64,000 nt of DNA from Siphonodentalium dalli (GCA_032622095.1 CP136062.1:158652875-158716874); one strand, 5' to 3'; positions 32,831-43,761 are shown, numbered from the stretch's first letter. Made by a program: numbers and translations. The notes: generated by a model from the letters alone, not told the origin.

Positions 32831-33265
32831 AGGGTTGTGCACCTAGCTGCAATGGGAATCTGTTTTTTTTATTATTTAAACTAAATGTTTACTGACATGT
32901 GAAACATTTTAGTGTTTTAAAAACATGGGAGGGGGTGGGGGGGGGTATCCTTAGTTCCATTGGGAAAGTCACAGCTCTAGTTTATGTTGTCTTATCGATG
33001 GCATGAACTGAAAGGGTGAAATTATAGTTAGTACGTCTTATGTTTGCAGACTATAAAATTGTGTAGAATTCCTAAATTACTCAAACACTTTTGATAGACA
33101 TTTCAACAACATTTGTCACCTAGCACACTGAGGGAAGATGCTTAACTACATTTTGAACAACATAATTACTGTAATTTACATAAATATATGACACACATTG
33201 AACACACACAGAACACATTGTATTTTCCTATAAGATTAACCATGATCATTCTCCGCATCTTTCAC
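32831..33265. other. Low-copy spacer with a G-rich run
   Basis: No gene is seen. A G-rich run lies at about 32929-32946. From about 33045 to 33245 the sequence matches 34.07-34.16 plus 34.42-34.55 kb (shared phrases CACTGAGGGA and AATATATGA), so it belongs to the spacer of the family A repeat unit. Confidence 0.5.
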
Positions 33266-34157
33266 CACAAGATATTCAATGAGAAGGATAGCAGATTATT
33301 GTCCCCAATTGATAACATTGCACGGTCGCAAGCCTTTAAATAGTGTGTCTGTCATTTGCAGAATGATGTCCCCAGAGGTTGAATTTAGTTATGCTATCCT
33401 GCACAGCAGGCTAGCATCACCAACTTATTCTCTGGGGACCTCATTTTGCTTTGGCCTCATCTTCTGGGAAATATCTATAGTCTCAAATTAACATTGCTTT
33501 TAGTTACCTCTGTTAAATTTCTATATCTCCTAATTTGCAGAAGATAAAATGCATAATCGAGATGACTAATGTGTGAACATCACCAACTTCAACTGGGGAA
33601 CTTCAATCTGATCCTAGGTCTCCCATAGTAGTTGAAGTTTTAGCAGAATAAGGTCCCCAGAAGGTGAGTTTGGTGATGCTAGCTCACTGTGCGGAATAGC
33701 ATCACTAAATCAGCCTCTGGGGACCTCATTCTGCAAATGGCACACATAACATTTTAAGGCTGGCTCACTCCCACTCTAATGATGAGCGATGTTAGCAGCT
33801 GAGTACCTCTTAAGGCATGACAACATTATCCTTATCTGAACCCTTTCTGCAGAGTACCAACAGAATTGCCTGAGATTTGATCATCCTCATCGTTAGTGAT
33901 GCAGAATAAACTCAGTGCATGAGTTGTTTGAGCAGATAATTTTCTCTAATTCAGTTTAGATGTTTTTCTATCAGATTTTGTGTTCAGGGTCGTCTATTGC
34001 AGCCAACACTGAGATTGCTTTTTTTTTTTAAATTTTAATTTCCAGTTGGCTTTGTTGATAATATCGAGCTACAGACGATTTGGAATATAAATACAATTGT
34101 GGAGAATTCCAACATTATTTTGAGGCTTATTTGTGACATTCCATCATTATCAGTCAT
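33266..34157. repeat. Dispersed repeat family A, copy 2, split by an insertion
   Basis: The left block is 33266-33328 (GATATTCAATGAGAAGGATA and CCAATTGATAACATTGCACG). The right block resumes at 33763 and includes GAGATTTGATCATCCTCATC, TCTAATTCAGTTTAGATG and GCAGCCAACACTGAGATTGC. The two halves are separated by the CAAGCCT-type element at 33329-33762. The open frame on the minus strand here overlaps repeat sequence and is not supported as a gene. Confidence 0.7.
33329..33762. mobile_element. CAAGCCT-type MITE, 434-bp long form
   Basis: It starts CAAGCCTTTAAATAGTG and ends with the inverted counterpart ATTTTAAGGC. Each end has a subterminal palindromic block (GCAGAATGATGTCCCC, TAGCATCAC, TGGGGACCTCATTCTGC). 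The middle (about 33450-33640) matches the reverse complement of the middle of 45195-45581. No matching flanking duplication is visible, unlike the younger copies; it sits inside family A copy 2. Confidence 0.7.
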
Positions 34158-34427
34158 GCAACTTACAAGCCTTGAAATAGTGTGTCTGTCATTTGCAGAA
34201 TGAGGTTCCCAGAGGGTGAATTTAGTGATGCTACCCCGCATAGCGGGCTAGCATCACCAAATTCACCCTCTGGGAACCTCATTCTACTGAGGTGTAAGCA
34301 GAATGAGGTCCCCAGAGGGTGAATTTGGTGATGCTAGCCCGCTATGCGGGATAGCATCACTAAATTCACCCTCTGGGGACCTCATTCTGCAAATGACAGG
34401 CACACTATTTCAAGGCTTGGCAACTTA
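34158..34427. mobile_element. CAAGCCT-type hairpin MITE with 8-bp target duplication
   Basis: The element body is 34166-34419 (254 bp). Its ends are inverted repeats: CAAGCCTTGAAATAGTG on the left and CTATTTCAAGGCTTG on the right. Inside are two consecutive palindromes, each with an arm containing GAATGAGGTYCCCAGAGGGT. The flanks are direct 8-bp repeats GCAACTTA at 34158-34165 and 34420-34427. Eight-bp duplications are typical of hAT and a few other superfamilies (P, Zisupton-like); the ends are not the usual hAT CAG-type, so the class stays open. There is no coding capacity, so it is non-autonomous. Confidence 0.9.
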
Positions 34428-35001
34428 GCCCACTGAGGGATGATTATTAATAACTACATTTCCATACATTTCGTTCTAATTTACACAAATATATGAAACT
34501 ATCATTCAATAATTGAATTTCTATATAAAATAACGGTGATCATACTCCAGCTTGGGAGATTTAAATGCCTCTTGATCTAGTTGTGAGAAATTCAATGAAA
34601 AGAAAATTAAATTATTTCCAATTGGTAGCATCGTCCCGATCTCAAGAGTGGGGAGGTGCCAGCTTTATTAGCTCCAAGTGTATCTTGGCATGCGTGAACA
34701 TCTATAGGACACACGAGTGTTATCCTTATTTGAGCCGGTTCAGCTGAATATACCAACAGAATCATGTGAGATCTCGTTAAATCCCGTGAGATTTGATCAT
34801 CCTCATCGTTACTGATGCAGAATAAACTCAGTGCATGAGTTGCTTGAGCGCCTAATTCTCTCTAATTCAGTTTAGATGTTTTTCTATCCGATTTTATGTC
34901 CCCTGCTTTTCAAAGAAAAATAGTGGTATACTGGATTGGGCACCAAGCTCACTTATGGATTATTTAATAACTACATTTCGATCTTATTTATACAAATATG
35001 T
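34421..35001. repeat. Dispersed repeat family A, copy 3
   Basis: The spacer part (34421-34545, CACTGAGGGATGATTATTAA) is followed by AGAAATTCAATGAAAAG, a single 78-bp-type unit (TAGCTCCAAGTGTATCTTGG near 34669) and the right block (GAGATTTGATCATCCTCATC near 34789; TCTAATTCAGTTTAGATG near 34862). A second spacer (about 34945-35001) leads into the insertion at 35010. Confidence 0.7.
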
Positions 35002-35877
35002 GAAATAATCAAGCCTGGATATAATTTTTTTTTGAGTGTCTGACAAAATGACAGGCACCAAATATTCGGCGTCTGACATTTGAAAAGTGTGTCTGTCATT
35101 TACTTGGTATCAATAAATAGCAGCAATTAGTTGTTTTATTAGCCCATTCCAATGCACAAATTAGATTCATTGATGTACCATGTTATGAATTATGGTGTTT
35201 TACATCACTTTTAGCTGAAGCTCATATTATCATGTCATAATGTGACAGGGGTGCCTGTGCCTACGCCGTGCTTCCCCCAAGTAAACACGAGCACATGTTT
35301 CAAAACGCGGCGATTTAAAAACTACCCGGTATGAATTTTTTCGGAATTTCTTCCGCTAAATCTCCAACTAACACCCTTAACTTGTGGAATATATTACACT
35401 TGTGCTGATTTAACTTGTGACATCTCCGTGTATCTTAAGTCAAACGAGAAAAACACGACGAAGTGTATTTCTTGGTTGGAGTTTCCCCCCAGTGGCAGCC
35501 ATTTTTTTCTGGGTTTTTCACGTTCTAAAAATAGAAAGTCGTAAATAGTGCAGACGTGAAGGCAGCGATAATTCGCAGTTTGCGATCAATCATCAATCGC
35601 GGACAATTTAGGTTAGAGGTTGCATTAAAATTACATTTATAGGTCCTGTATACGGAACGGATCATTAACATGTTTTCGGTAAAACGCGTTGTATTGGTGG
35701 GGGGATTTGATATTTAGTGCACAGTAGTGGTAATTGGATGTCTTAATTATATATTTTTTGTGAAGATAATGGGCGCCGGACAAACTGACGGACGATAATA
35801 AGGCGGCGCCGGTCATCGGTGTATTTGGCTCGGTCAATGACCGTGTCCGACCTCTTATATCCAGGCTTGGAAATAAT
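35002..35877. mobile_element. CAAGCCT-type element, 860 bp, with 8-bp target duplication
   Basis: The body is 35010-35869. It begins CAAGCCTGGATATAA and ends with its exact reverse complement TTATATCCAGGCTTG (15-bp perfect terminal inverted repeats). The flanks GAAATAAT at 35002-35009 and 35870-35877 are identical. Subterminal TGTCTGAC-like motifs lie on the left (35036-35100), resembling those in the 2.2-kb element at 48853. A GC-richer stretch (about 35765-35860) lies near the right end. An 87-codon minus-strand open frame crosses the right end and so is not a transposase gene. Confidence 0.92.
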
Positions 35878-36007
35878 ATATTCAGAACCCACAGAATCAA
35901 ACAAATGAACTTTTAAATACAAATTTCCTGATTACTCTCCAGCTTGGGATTTGATGTCTCGCTAATTGCAAGTGATTCAATGACCAGTTGTTTTTTATTT
36001 GTTCCTG
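35878..36007. repeat. Family A fragment between two insertions
   Basis: This resumes the spacer interrupted at 35009, then shows TACTCTCCAGCTTGGGA and GATTCAATGACCAG as in other family A copies, before the MITE at 36016. Confidence 0.6.
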
Positions 36008-36216
36008 CACCCATGCAAGCCTTGAAATAGTGTGCCTGTCATTTGCAAATTCACCCTCTGGGGACCTCATTCTGCTTACTCCTCAGCAGAATGAGGTTCC
36101 CAGAGGGTGAATTTGGTGATGCTAGCCCGCTATGCGGGGGTAGCATCACTAAATTCACCCTCTGGGAACCTCATTCTGCAAATGACAGACACACTATTTC
36201 AAGGCTTGCACCCATG
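36008..36216. mobile_element. CAAGCCT-type MITE, 193 bp, with 8-bp target duplication
   Basis: The body is 36016-36208, starting CAAGCCTTGAAATAG and ending CTATTTCAAGGCTTG. The 8-bp flanks CACCCATG at 36008-36015 and 36209-36216 match exactly. Compared with the 254-bp form, most of the left palindrome is missing: the left end jumps from ATTTGC straight to AAATTCACCCTCTGG. Confidence 0.92.
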
Positions 36217-36919
36217 GTGTTCAGTGTATGTAAGACATCTCACCAAACTGTTCTACATGTATATCAGTGATAATAGCATGGGACCGTTCAATATCAGTCA
36301 TAATTAATAGCATGTTTATAACCCCTCCCCCCAACAATCGGTATGTCAAGACCCGTCTGGTTTTTATACACCCGTTTGAAAAAACTGTCGTATTATGTAA
36401 ATGGGTTGTCCATCTGTCCGTCGTCCATCTGCTTTTGGATTGCGGATGATAACTTTAGATTGAATCGAGTGAACTGAACCAAATTTGGTATGTTAGTTTA
36501 CCACACCAAAATACAGATAAAATTCGAATATGGGTTTCGTCCGCATGATTTTGACTGAGTTATGTCCCTTTTTCGACTTAGATTTTACCTGATTTGCAGT
36601 TTCCGGATGATAACTTTAGATTGAATCAAGTGAACTGAACCAAATTTGGTATATTAGTTTACCACCCCAAAATACAATAAGTTCGAATATGGGTTTCGTC
36701 CGCATGATTTTGACTGTGTTATGCCCCTTTTTCGACTTAGATTTTACATGATATGCAGTTTCCAAGTTATTGTGTTTTATTTTTGTTATTATTTTGTCTT
36801 AAGTCAAAGGTTTCAAACAAATTAATTAAACCTTGCCCCATTCTACTCCAGAAACTGGCGTATTATGCCACGCCCCGACGGCGTGCTCTCGTTTAAAATA
36901 TCCCCCTCCCTGCTCTGTC
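36217..36919. repeat. Dispersed repeat with two 161-bp units
   Basis: GGATGATAACTTTAGATTG at 36444 recurs at 36605, both followed by GAACTGAACCAAATTTGGTA and ATGGGTTTCGTCCGCATG. The flanks (AAACTGTCGTATTATG near 36382; AAACTGGCGTATTATGCC near 36851) resemble each other and carry CTGTCCGTCGTCC-type sequence, a pattern common in invertebrate dispersed repeats. No gene is seen in 36217-36380. Confidence 0.65.
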
Positions 36920-37025
36920 TATAGAGACTGGGAACATTGGGTGATTGGGCCGGCTCTGATTACATTTGGCCGGCTCTGATTACATTGGGCTGCCTCTGAG
37001 TACCTCTTATGAGGGTGTTGCCAGT

Positions 37026-38103
37026 GCTGTTTGCGGCTCCAAGTGTCTCTGGGTATGCCTGAATACTTGTAGGGCGCACATATGTTATCCTTATTTGAAC
37101 CTTAGTGTTTGTGGCTCCGAGTGTCTCTGGGTATGCGTGAATACCTGTAGGGTGCGCAGATGTTATCCTCATTTGAACCTTAGTGTTTGTGGCTCCGAGT
37201 ATCTCTGGGTATGCATGAATACCTGTAGGATGCGCAGATGTTATCCTTATTTGAACCTTAGTGTTTGTGGCTCCGAGTGTCTCTGGGTATGCGTGAATAC
37301 TTGTAGGGTGCGCAGATGTTATCCTTATTTGAACCTTAGTGTTTGCGGCTCCAAGTGTCTCTGGGTATGCCTGAATACTTGTAGGGCGTGCAGATGTTAT
37401 CCTTATTTGAACCTTAGTGTTTGCGGCTCCAAGTGTCTATGGGTATGCCTGAATACTTGTAGGGCGTGCAGATGTTATCCTTATTTGAACCTTAGTGTTT
37501 GCGGCTCCAAGTGTCTCTGGGTATGCCTGAATACTTGTAGGGCGTGCAGATGTTATCCTTATTTGAACCTTAGTGTTTGCGGCTCCAAGTGTCTCTGGGT
37601 ATGCCTGAATACTTGTAGGGCGTGCAGATGTTATCCTTATTTGAACCTTAGTGTTTGCGGCTCCAAGTGTCTCTGGGTATGCCTGAATACTTGTAGGGCG
37701 TGCAGATGTTATCCTTATTTGAACCTTAGTGTTTGCGGCTCCAAGTGTCTATGGGTATGCCTGAATACTTGTAGGGCGTGCAGATGTTATCCTTATTTGA
37801 ACCTTAGTGTTTGCGGCTCCAAGTGTCTATGGGTATGCCTGAATACCTGTAGGATGCGCAGATGTTATCCTTATTTGAACCTTAGTGTTTGCGGCTCCAA
37901 GTGTCTATGGGTATGCCTGAATACTTGTAGGGCACGCAGATGTTATCCTTATTTGAACCTTAGTGTTTGCGGCTCCGAGTGTCTCTGGGTATGCCTGAAT
38001 ACCTGTAGGATGCGCAGATGTAATCCTTATTTGAACCTTAATGATAGTGGCTCCAAGTGTCACTTGGAATGCGTGAAGATCTGTAGGTCATACGAGTAAT
38101 ATC
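37026..38103. repeat. 78-bp minisatellite, 14 units
   Basis: Units contain GCGGCTCCAAGTGTCTCTGG and CAGATGTTATCCTTATTTG. Six central units are near-identical; the outer units differ more, as expected when expansion occurs in the centre. Single copies of this unit exist in other family A members (for example near 34669 and 39089), so the array grew inside a repeat. Since 78 is a multiple of three, the plus strand carries a 377-codon cysteine-rich open frame; I regard it as incidental. Confidence 0.93.
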
Positions 38104-38126
38104 CCTAAAGAGAATGGGGGTATACT

Positions 38127-38500
38127 GCATTGACCTCGTCTGTCCGTCCATCTGTCTGGGCAGATGTCTCCACCACCGGTCAACAAATCTCAATGAAATT
38201 TGTTATGGATCTTAATTACTCTGAGGGCAATCAATGGAGAGTTCAATCATTTATTTCCTTTCCAGAGTTATTCATCTTTGTTTATTTGAAAGTTTTTGTT
38301 TTTTGTCCGTGTCTCCATGCACCACCGGTTTACAGATATCAATGAAATTTGCTGTGGATGTTCACTACTATGATGGCTATCAATTGAGTGTTCAATAGTT
38401 TTGTTCATGTTTTCCATTTTAGAGTTATTTATCTTTGTTTATATGAAAATGTTGGGTTTTTTCCTGTTGAGATATCTCAACCATAATTTGTTGTTTTGAA
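38127..38500. repeat. Two ~150-bp repeat units
   Basis: CACCACCGGT at 38171 recurs at 38320, each followed by CAATGAAATTTG, and later TTATTYATCTTTGTTTAT. The block starts with CTGTCCGTCCATCTGTC. It lies between the 78-bp array and the right half of family A copy 4. Confidence 0.65.
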
Positions 38501-38629
38501 TTTACCACTGTGGGGGTATGCCAGCACCGCCGGTGTAACCTTGTTTGAACCTGGTCAGATGAGTGCCGACAGAATTATGTGAGATCTCCTGTAATCCTGT
38601 AGCGCATGATGCATAATAAAATCATTGAT

Positions 38630-38851
38630 CAGTAATGCCCTAAATAATCGACTCCTTAACCACAGCAGAATTATGGGTTATTTCAGGATTTAGTCAGAAA
38701 TATGGCTTGTTATGTGCCATTCGTGGGAAAGCTCTAACTGAGAGCTTTCCGATGAATGGCAACAAGCCATATTTCCATCTAAATCCTGAAAAATTACCCA
38801 TAATATATACTGCTGTGGTGGTTAAGGAGTCGATTATTTAGGACATTACTT
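38630..38851. mobile_element. TA-type (Tc1/mariner-like) hairpin MITE
   Basis: Left end CAGTAATGCCCTAAATAATC; the right end is its inverted, slightly decayed counterpart (TTATTTAGGACATTACT). The arms of about 100 bp pair with each other through TATGGCTTGTT and AACAAGCCATA, giving a near full-length hairpin. Tc1/mariner elements insert at TA and often have ends starting CAGT; that family assignment is inferred. It interrupts family A copy 4. Confidence 0.85.
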
Positions 38852-38952
38852 TATGAGATGTTCGAGCGGTTTATTCTCTCTAATTCAGTTAGATGATTTT
38901 CTATCAGATTTTGTGATCAGGGTCGAAATTGCATCATAACAAAAAATTGTGA

Positions 38953-39400
38953 TCTTACTCCACCCCTCTCATCGCAACAGATTCAATGACGAGAAAAATA
39001 GATTAAATGTATTTTTCCCCATAGCAACATTTGGCCTGCTCTGTGTATCTCTTAATTAATAGCGAGGTGCAGCTTTATCAGCTCCAAGTGTCTCTTGGCT
39101 CTCGTGAGTACCTGTGGGACGCACAAATATTATCCTTATTTGTGCCAACAGAATCATGTGGCATCTCATGAGATCCCATGAAATTTAATCATCATCGTTT
39201 TTAATGAAACCGAATAAAATCAGTGCATGAGGAAATATTGATGCGGTTTATTCTCTCTAATTCAGTTTAGACATTTTCTATCAGATTTTGTGATCATAGG
39301 GAGCATTGCAGCCAACACAGAGAATGCATTTTTTAACAATTTTTAATCCCAGTTGGCTTCGCTAAATGTCGCGATCAATTCACTGATTGTCAGAAGTGTT
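38953..39400. repeat. Dispersed repeat family A, copy 5
   Basis: It contains CAGATTCAATGACGAG, a single 78-bp-type unit (ATCAGCTCCAAGTGTCTCTT near 39079), TCTCTAATTCAGTTTAGAC near 39254 and GCAGCCAACACAGAGAATGC near 39309. The tail CCCAGTTGGCTTCGCTAAAT matches 34040-34060. Confidence 0.7.
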
Positions 39401-39553
39401 TGCTAATTCTAGTTTTTCAAACTTGATTCATCAATCATCCTTGGTGTAAACTCTTCCTGTGCCAATATTCAGGCTAGCAAGCCGGGCCATTTGATAGCTC
39501 CATGTGAGCCAAAATGGCTCCCCTTAAAGAGATGCAAGGGTAAATGTGGGATT
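39401..39553. other. Spacer, nothing recognised
   Basis: No repeat, RNA gene or coding frame is recognised between family A copy 5 and the TTAA element at 39554. Confidence 0.5.
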
Positions 39554-39807
39554 TTAACCCTTTCATGACTGGAGCTGCGCTGGTGCAGCATTAAAGATCC
39601 TTTGCCCGTGCTTTCTCTGTTATATGCGAGTCTCCCATAAGTAGCTTTTCATACATAATAGAATGCACCGGTCAAGGTAAATATTGTTAGGCCAATGTAT
39701 TCTCTTATATATACGAGGCTCCCTATGGGAGACTCGCATATATAAAAGAATGCATTGGCACAGTGTTTTCGCAAAATTTCAGGAAGCTCCAGTCATGGGA
39801 GGGTTAA
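39554..39807. mobile_element. TTAA-type (piggyBac-like) MITE, CATGACTGG family
   Basis: Flanked by TTAA at 39554-39557 and 39804-39807. The ends are inverted repeats: CCCTTTCATGACTGGAGCT on the left, AGCTCCAGTCATGGGAGGG on the right. Inside are two hairpins; the second (39691-39759) is nearly perfect, with arms containing CATTCTCTTATATATGCG-like sequence, and the first is decayed. TTAA duplication with CCC-starting ends is characteristic of piggyBac; Kolobok also uses TTAA, so the class is inferred. No coding capacity. Confidence 0.88.
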
Positions 39808-39959
39808 GAGAGCCCAGGGGAATTATTCACAAACATTTAGCATATTGCCAACTCCCCAAACTTTGTATTGCACTTATTATCTAAACATCCCAACAAATGA
39901 ATAAATTGTTATAAAGGCCAAACCTTGAGTATGCATCGTGAATATTGTAATTTAAAACG

Positions 39960-40190
39960 CTACTGGCCTTGAACTTGCGTTCGTTTTAAAAAATGTTCTG
40001 TAAACGGGTCATTCACCTTTCGCGTGACTTCAGTGTCCACATCATCACGATTCCAACCAAACATCTCAGATGTCAGTTTTTCTGCATTATGTATGATTAA
40101 TGCGTGCACAATCCATTGATTTGAGAGCGAAACCGGTAAATCAATTTCAACTTCGTTCAGGTTTTTCTTTCTTTCTGACATGGTTTGCAT
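39960..40190 (-). other. Unassigned 76-codon open frame
   Basis: A short minus-strand open frame outside any repeat I recognise, with a balanced, charged composition (MSERKKNLNEVEIDLP near the start) that looks more protein-like than the repeat-derived frames. Several ATGs lie close together at its start. I recognise no domain, and neither splice sites nor a polyadenylation signal could be tied to it. It may be an exon, a transposon fragment or chance. Confidence 0.2.
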
Positions 40191-40357
40191 GGCATGATTT
40201 AATTATAGCAGAATCAGCACAGAGATTTAAATTTGGGTCACTGTTCATATTCTAGGACACACATGACGCTGGCAATATGTGAAAGGGAATTTAAGTCCAC
40301 ACAAGTGAAGCACCAGTCTCTTTCAAAAGCTGGCAAAAATCCTAACGGCCGGATGTA

Positions 40358-40798
40358 CAGTAATGCCCTAATTAATCGACTCCTTAACCACAGCAGAATT
40401 ATGGGTAACTTTTCAGGATTTAGTCGGAAATATGGCTTATTGCCATTCATCGGAAAGCTCTCGGGGAGAGCTTTCCGATGAATGGCATCAAGCCATATTT
40501 CCGACTAAATCCTGAAAAGTTACCCATAATTCTGCTGTGGTTAACTCTTTCAGTTCCAGGCTTATTTTGTAGGTTTAGTGCCTAGGGAATCTTACGTTTT
40601 TCATGGGCATCAAAATTATTACTATGAATACTTGGTGATAGTTTTTCATTATAACATGCCCCTAAGGACTTATTCAGTTTGTTTTTAAATTCGCTATAAC
40701 ATGCTTAATTTTTTTTTAGGGCACTCTACAGACCGTAAGTTAGGGCCGATGAGATCGGCCCCTGGCACTGAAAGAGTCGATTAATTAGGGCATTACTG
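40358..40798. mobile_element. TA-type hairpin MITE split by a TTAA-type element
   Basis: Left end CAGTAATGCCCTAATTAATC with TA before it; right end GGGCATTACTG followed by TA (40799-40800). The hairpin arms meet at the loop near 40459-40465. The right arm is interrupted at 40544-40777 by a second element. This gives a clear order of events: TA element first, TTAA element later. Confidence 0.9.
40540..40777. mobile_element. TTAA-type MITE, CTCTTTCAG family, nested
   Basis: It starts after TTAA (40540-40543) with CTCTTTCAGTTCCAGG and ends CCTGGCACTGAAAGAGT, its inverted counterpart. GGGCCGATGAGATCGGCCC near the right end is a short perfect hairpin also seen in the 55734-55942 copy, in the opposite orientation. 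The right-hand TTAA is missing: nine bases between two GAGT repeats appear deleted when compared with intact TA-type elements. Confidence 0.8.
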
Positions 40799-40800
40799 TA

Positions 40801-42248
40801 TGTCTCTATATTTGTGATTTAAAATCAGGGTCTGTATTGATGGGATACCCTCCAATTCATTGTAGAGTGGCGCAGAGTACGCTCAATTTCATCGGTTTAT
40901 GGCATAACAGATCACTTCACAGATCAGAGGTCAATGACGTGTTGATAATTTTCCCATGCATTGTCAAACTGAAATATTTTGGAAAACTGAATACAGGCGA
41001 TATATCCATAATTCATTATACTCATCGCAATATAGGAGACATCATCTTGGAGTTTTTATCAGTTAACGATATTCGTGACTGATTATTCTTTTGCATCTTG
41101 TTGTAATTATAACTATTTCTAAATACTACGTTTCTCACAAACATTTACTGAGCCAGGAAAGTTATTTTTAAAATTATGTAATGTTGCATGGGAATGCCAC
41201 GTCGTCAAGAGAAATGAAATAATATGAATTGTACGTGACACATAGTGGAGCAACCACACATGCTGTGCCTCAAATTTGCCTTTTATCGGCGACATAGCGC
41301 TAAGAATAATTTATGTAACATCACGCAGTGATCACGACAGAGATGACATGCCAACTTGACAAGACGTGTCGTGGATTGTGCAATCTTGTCTGGATTCTGG
41401 CCCACAAATCCAAAATGACATCAGAAACCGTGTCATGACGTCTTTATTTTTCATTTTCATTAAGCTAACCAAAGAAATTGGTATAAATGAAATTAATAGA
41501 CCTAAATCACATGTGAATTCATCATAAATTGTGAATTGGTTACTTTCATATTCATCGCGATGCTTCATTCCCAATTCCACGTTTTTTTTTTGCAATCTCC
41601 ACACTTTTGCTAACCGGAAGTCAAGTGATAATTTCTCCAAAATCCAAACCCGTGATCTAAAAAAATCACTGATGGATATAGAAAAAAATATTTGACGTCG
41701 TTCACCTGCCTTAGGTATAAGCACCCTTGGTGGTTGCTATAATGGACATATCTAGAGATGAACATCTGTTTGGATTTTCGTCGGCTTTTCAAAGAGACTG
41801 GTAAACACATTCTTTTAAAGTGATATGAAACACTCCGGTAGGGTGATAAAATAGAAATGGAGAACAATCTTGTTCAAAGTAGTTATGTTTACAAATATTA
41901 TATGTATATTGACAACACATATCGTCATTCTTATATATTAATTAAATGCAGTGACTGTCGACGACGAAATCGTTTTCGTTAGTTTATCGCCAATAGATGC
42001 GTCCCGAATCGAGTAGTAAATATTTACAATTTAGCGTAGTTCTGACAATGTTTTCTATGGAGCGGTATGGTTGATTTGCTTGAAGTTTCGGTTATGTTAG
42101 TAGAATGCTACATCCCTCCAGTTGGCATAGCACATTAATGCTAACTTATCAGTTTCACGCACCCGAATAAGTACACATTATGTCTTTAAATATAGTGTTC
42201 ATGGTCGAACTACGATGTTCAAAGAGATATATCACAGCAGGCAGAAAA
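40801..42248. other. Low-copy spacer without a supported gene
   Basis: No tandem or dispersed repeat from elsewhere in the window is seen here. Open frames of 81 codons (plus, 40837-41082), 130 codons (minus, 41332-41724) and 85 codons (minus, 41610-41867) exist. The latter two overlap in different frames, are AT-rich and hydrophobic in parts, and match no family I know. This is the best place in the window to look for transcribed single-copy sequence. Confidence 0.4.
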
Positions 42249-42316
42249 GGCTGGAAATAGTGTGTCTGACGTTTGCAGAATGAGGTCCCCAGAGGGCGAA
42301 TTTAGTGATGCTCCCC
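42249..42316. mobile_element. CAAGCCT-type MITE, left-end fragment
   Basis: GGAAATAGTGTGTCTGACG followed by GCAGAATGAGGTCCCC matches the left arm of the family. The right arm is absent and the extreme end is decayed. Confidence 0.7.
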
Positions 42317-42474
42317 GCTCAGCGATATGTAAGTTGTGTTGCCAATGAAAGTACTGACTCACATGACCATTCCGCCTCCATGTACACGGTAAAACCGTTT
42401 AGACATTTTGCGTCAGTTGTGCAGCATTATTAAATGTGTAGCAAAGGGGAATAATCTTCTGATTAGATCTTTTA

Positions 42475-42609
42475 CAGTAATGCCCTAAATAATCGACTGC
42501 TTAACCACAGCAGAATTATGGGTAATTTTTCAGGCTTGTTGCCATTCTCATTGAGAGCTTTCCGATGAATGGCAACAAGTTAAGGAGTGCATTATTTAGG
42601 GCATTACTG
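42475..42609. mobile_element. TA-type hairpin MITE, internally deleted
   Basis: CAGTAATGCCCTAAATAATC starts the left end (after TTTTA) and GGGCATTACTG ends the right. At 135 bp it is shorter than the ~208-bp intact form because part of both arms around TATGGCTTGTT is missing. Confidence 0.85.
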
Positions 42610-43761
42610 TGGCTTTGGCTGCATAAAATTACATGTTTTTTCACACCAAGTGCATATCCATAGCAATACCATAATGACACATGCTACAAGTTACCTGTAT
42701 GTGTGTGACTGAACCTTGCTAGTGTGCTCTATTATCTTGATTCACTATGTGTCTACAGACTCGATTTTAGCTGACCACTTTGATTTTATGATTTACTGAT
42801 CTCTCTTGTGATTCAGCTTTCATTGTGTATGAGATGGTTATACCCCCATGAGAATACCGGGGATCTAATCCAATATGTCACAGTGTGAAACTCATTTGTG
42901 TCAGTGTAATACATCCACCATATCATGGTCCCCGACGAAATCATCTAATTGGATGAACATTCGTGGACATTAAGGTAGTTCTACAGACTCAGATAGAGCT
43001 GAAATATTGAGTATTCTGACCATGTCTGATGTACGTTTCTCTCATTTGTAATTATCACCGGTGACTATGTTCTTTAATAACCCACCATTATTTTTTTTTA
43101 AATTCGAAAGCCAACAATATTCTATGTCCTAACCACTTTGATTTTATGACTCGCTGATCTCTGATCTCTTCTGTGATTCAGCTTTCAGTGCGTAATAGAT
43201 TGTTATACCCACGCTAGCCCCCCCCCCCCCTCCTGTTAGAATACCGCCAAACTAATCCAATATGTAAAGTCTCAGTGTGAAACTCATTTGTGTCTGTATA
43301 GTATACATCTATCATGTCACTGTTGCTTATTCTACCGCCACAAAATCATATTGTACGAACATTCATGGACATTAAGAGCTGGAATATTGTGTTTTCGGAC
43401 CATGTTTGATATATCTTTCCATGAATTGTAATTTTCACTGGGGGCTATTTCCTTAATAACGGACTATTGTTCAGCAGACATACTCTCTGTCCACTGACCA
43501 CTTTGATTTCATGATTCACTGGTATCTCCTGGGATTCAGCTTTCATTGTGCTGAGATTTCCACCTATCTGATTCAATATGTCACAGTACGAACCTCATTT
43601 GTATCAGCGTAATACATCCACCATATCACCATCCAGGATTCTACTGTGACAAAATCTAATTGGATGAACAGTCGTGGACATAAATAGCTGGAATATTGAG
43701 TTTTCTGACCATGTTTGATATATCTTTCCATGAATTGTAATTCTCACTGGGGACTATTTTC

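Larger units (their letters stand above)
36920..38952. repeat. Dispersed repeat family A, copy 4, expanded
   Basis: The left block (GGGAACATTGGGTGATTGGG near 36930; GAGTACCTCTTATGAGG near 36998) precedes a 14-unit minisatellite. After that comes an unrelated ~150-bp repeat insert (38.13-38.50 kb), then the family A right block (GTCAGATGAGTGCCGACAG near 38556; TTTATTCTCTCTAATTCAG near 38870). The right block is itself split by a TA-type MITE at 38630-38851. Confidence 0.65.

Noticed and set aside
36966..38099. A 377-codon cysteine-rich repeat protein on the plus strand
   Set aside because: The frame is the translation of a 78-bp minisatellite inside a dispersed repeat. Its start is in repeat sequence, unit changes often alter the amino acid, and other copies of the repeat are not open.
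41332..41724. A 130-codon minus-strand frame in low-copy sequence
   Set aside because: No recognised domain; it overlaps another frame and lies in AT-rich DNA where a frame of this length can occur by chance.
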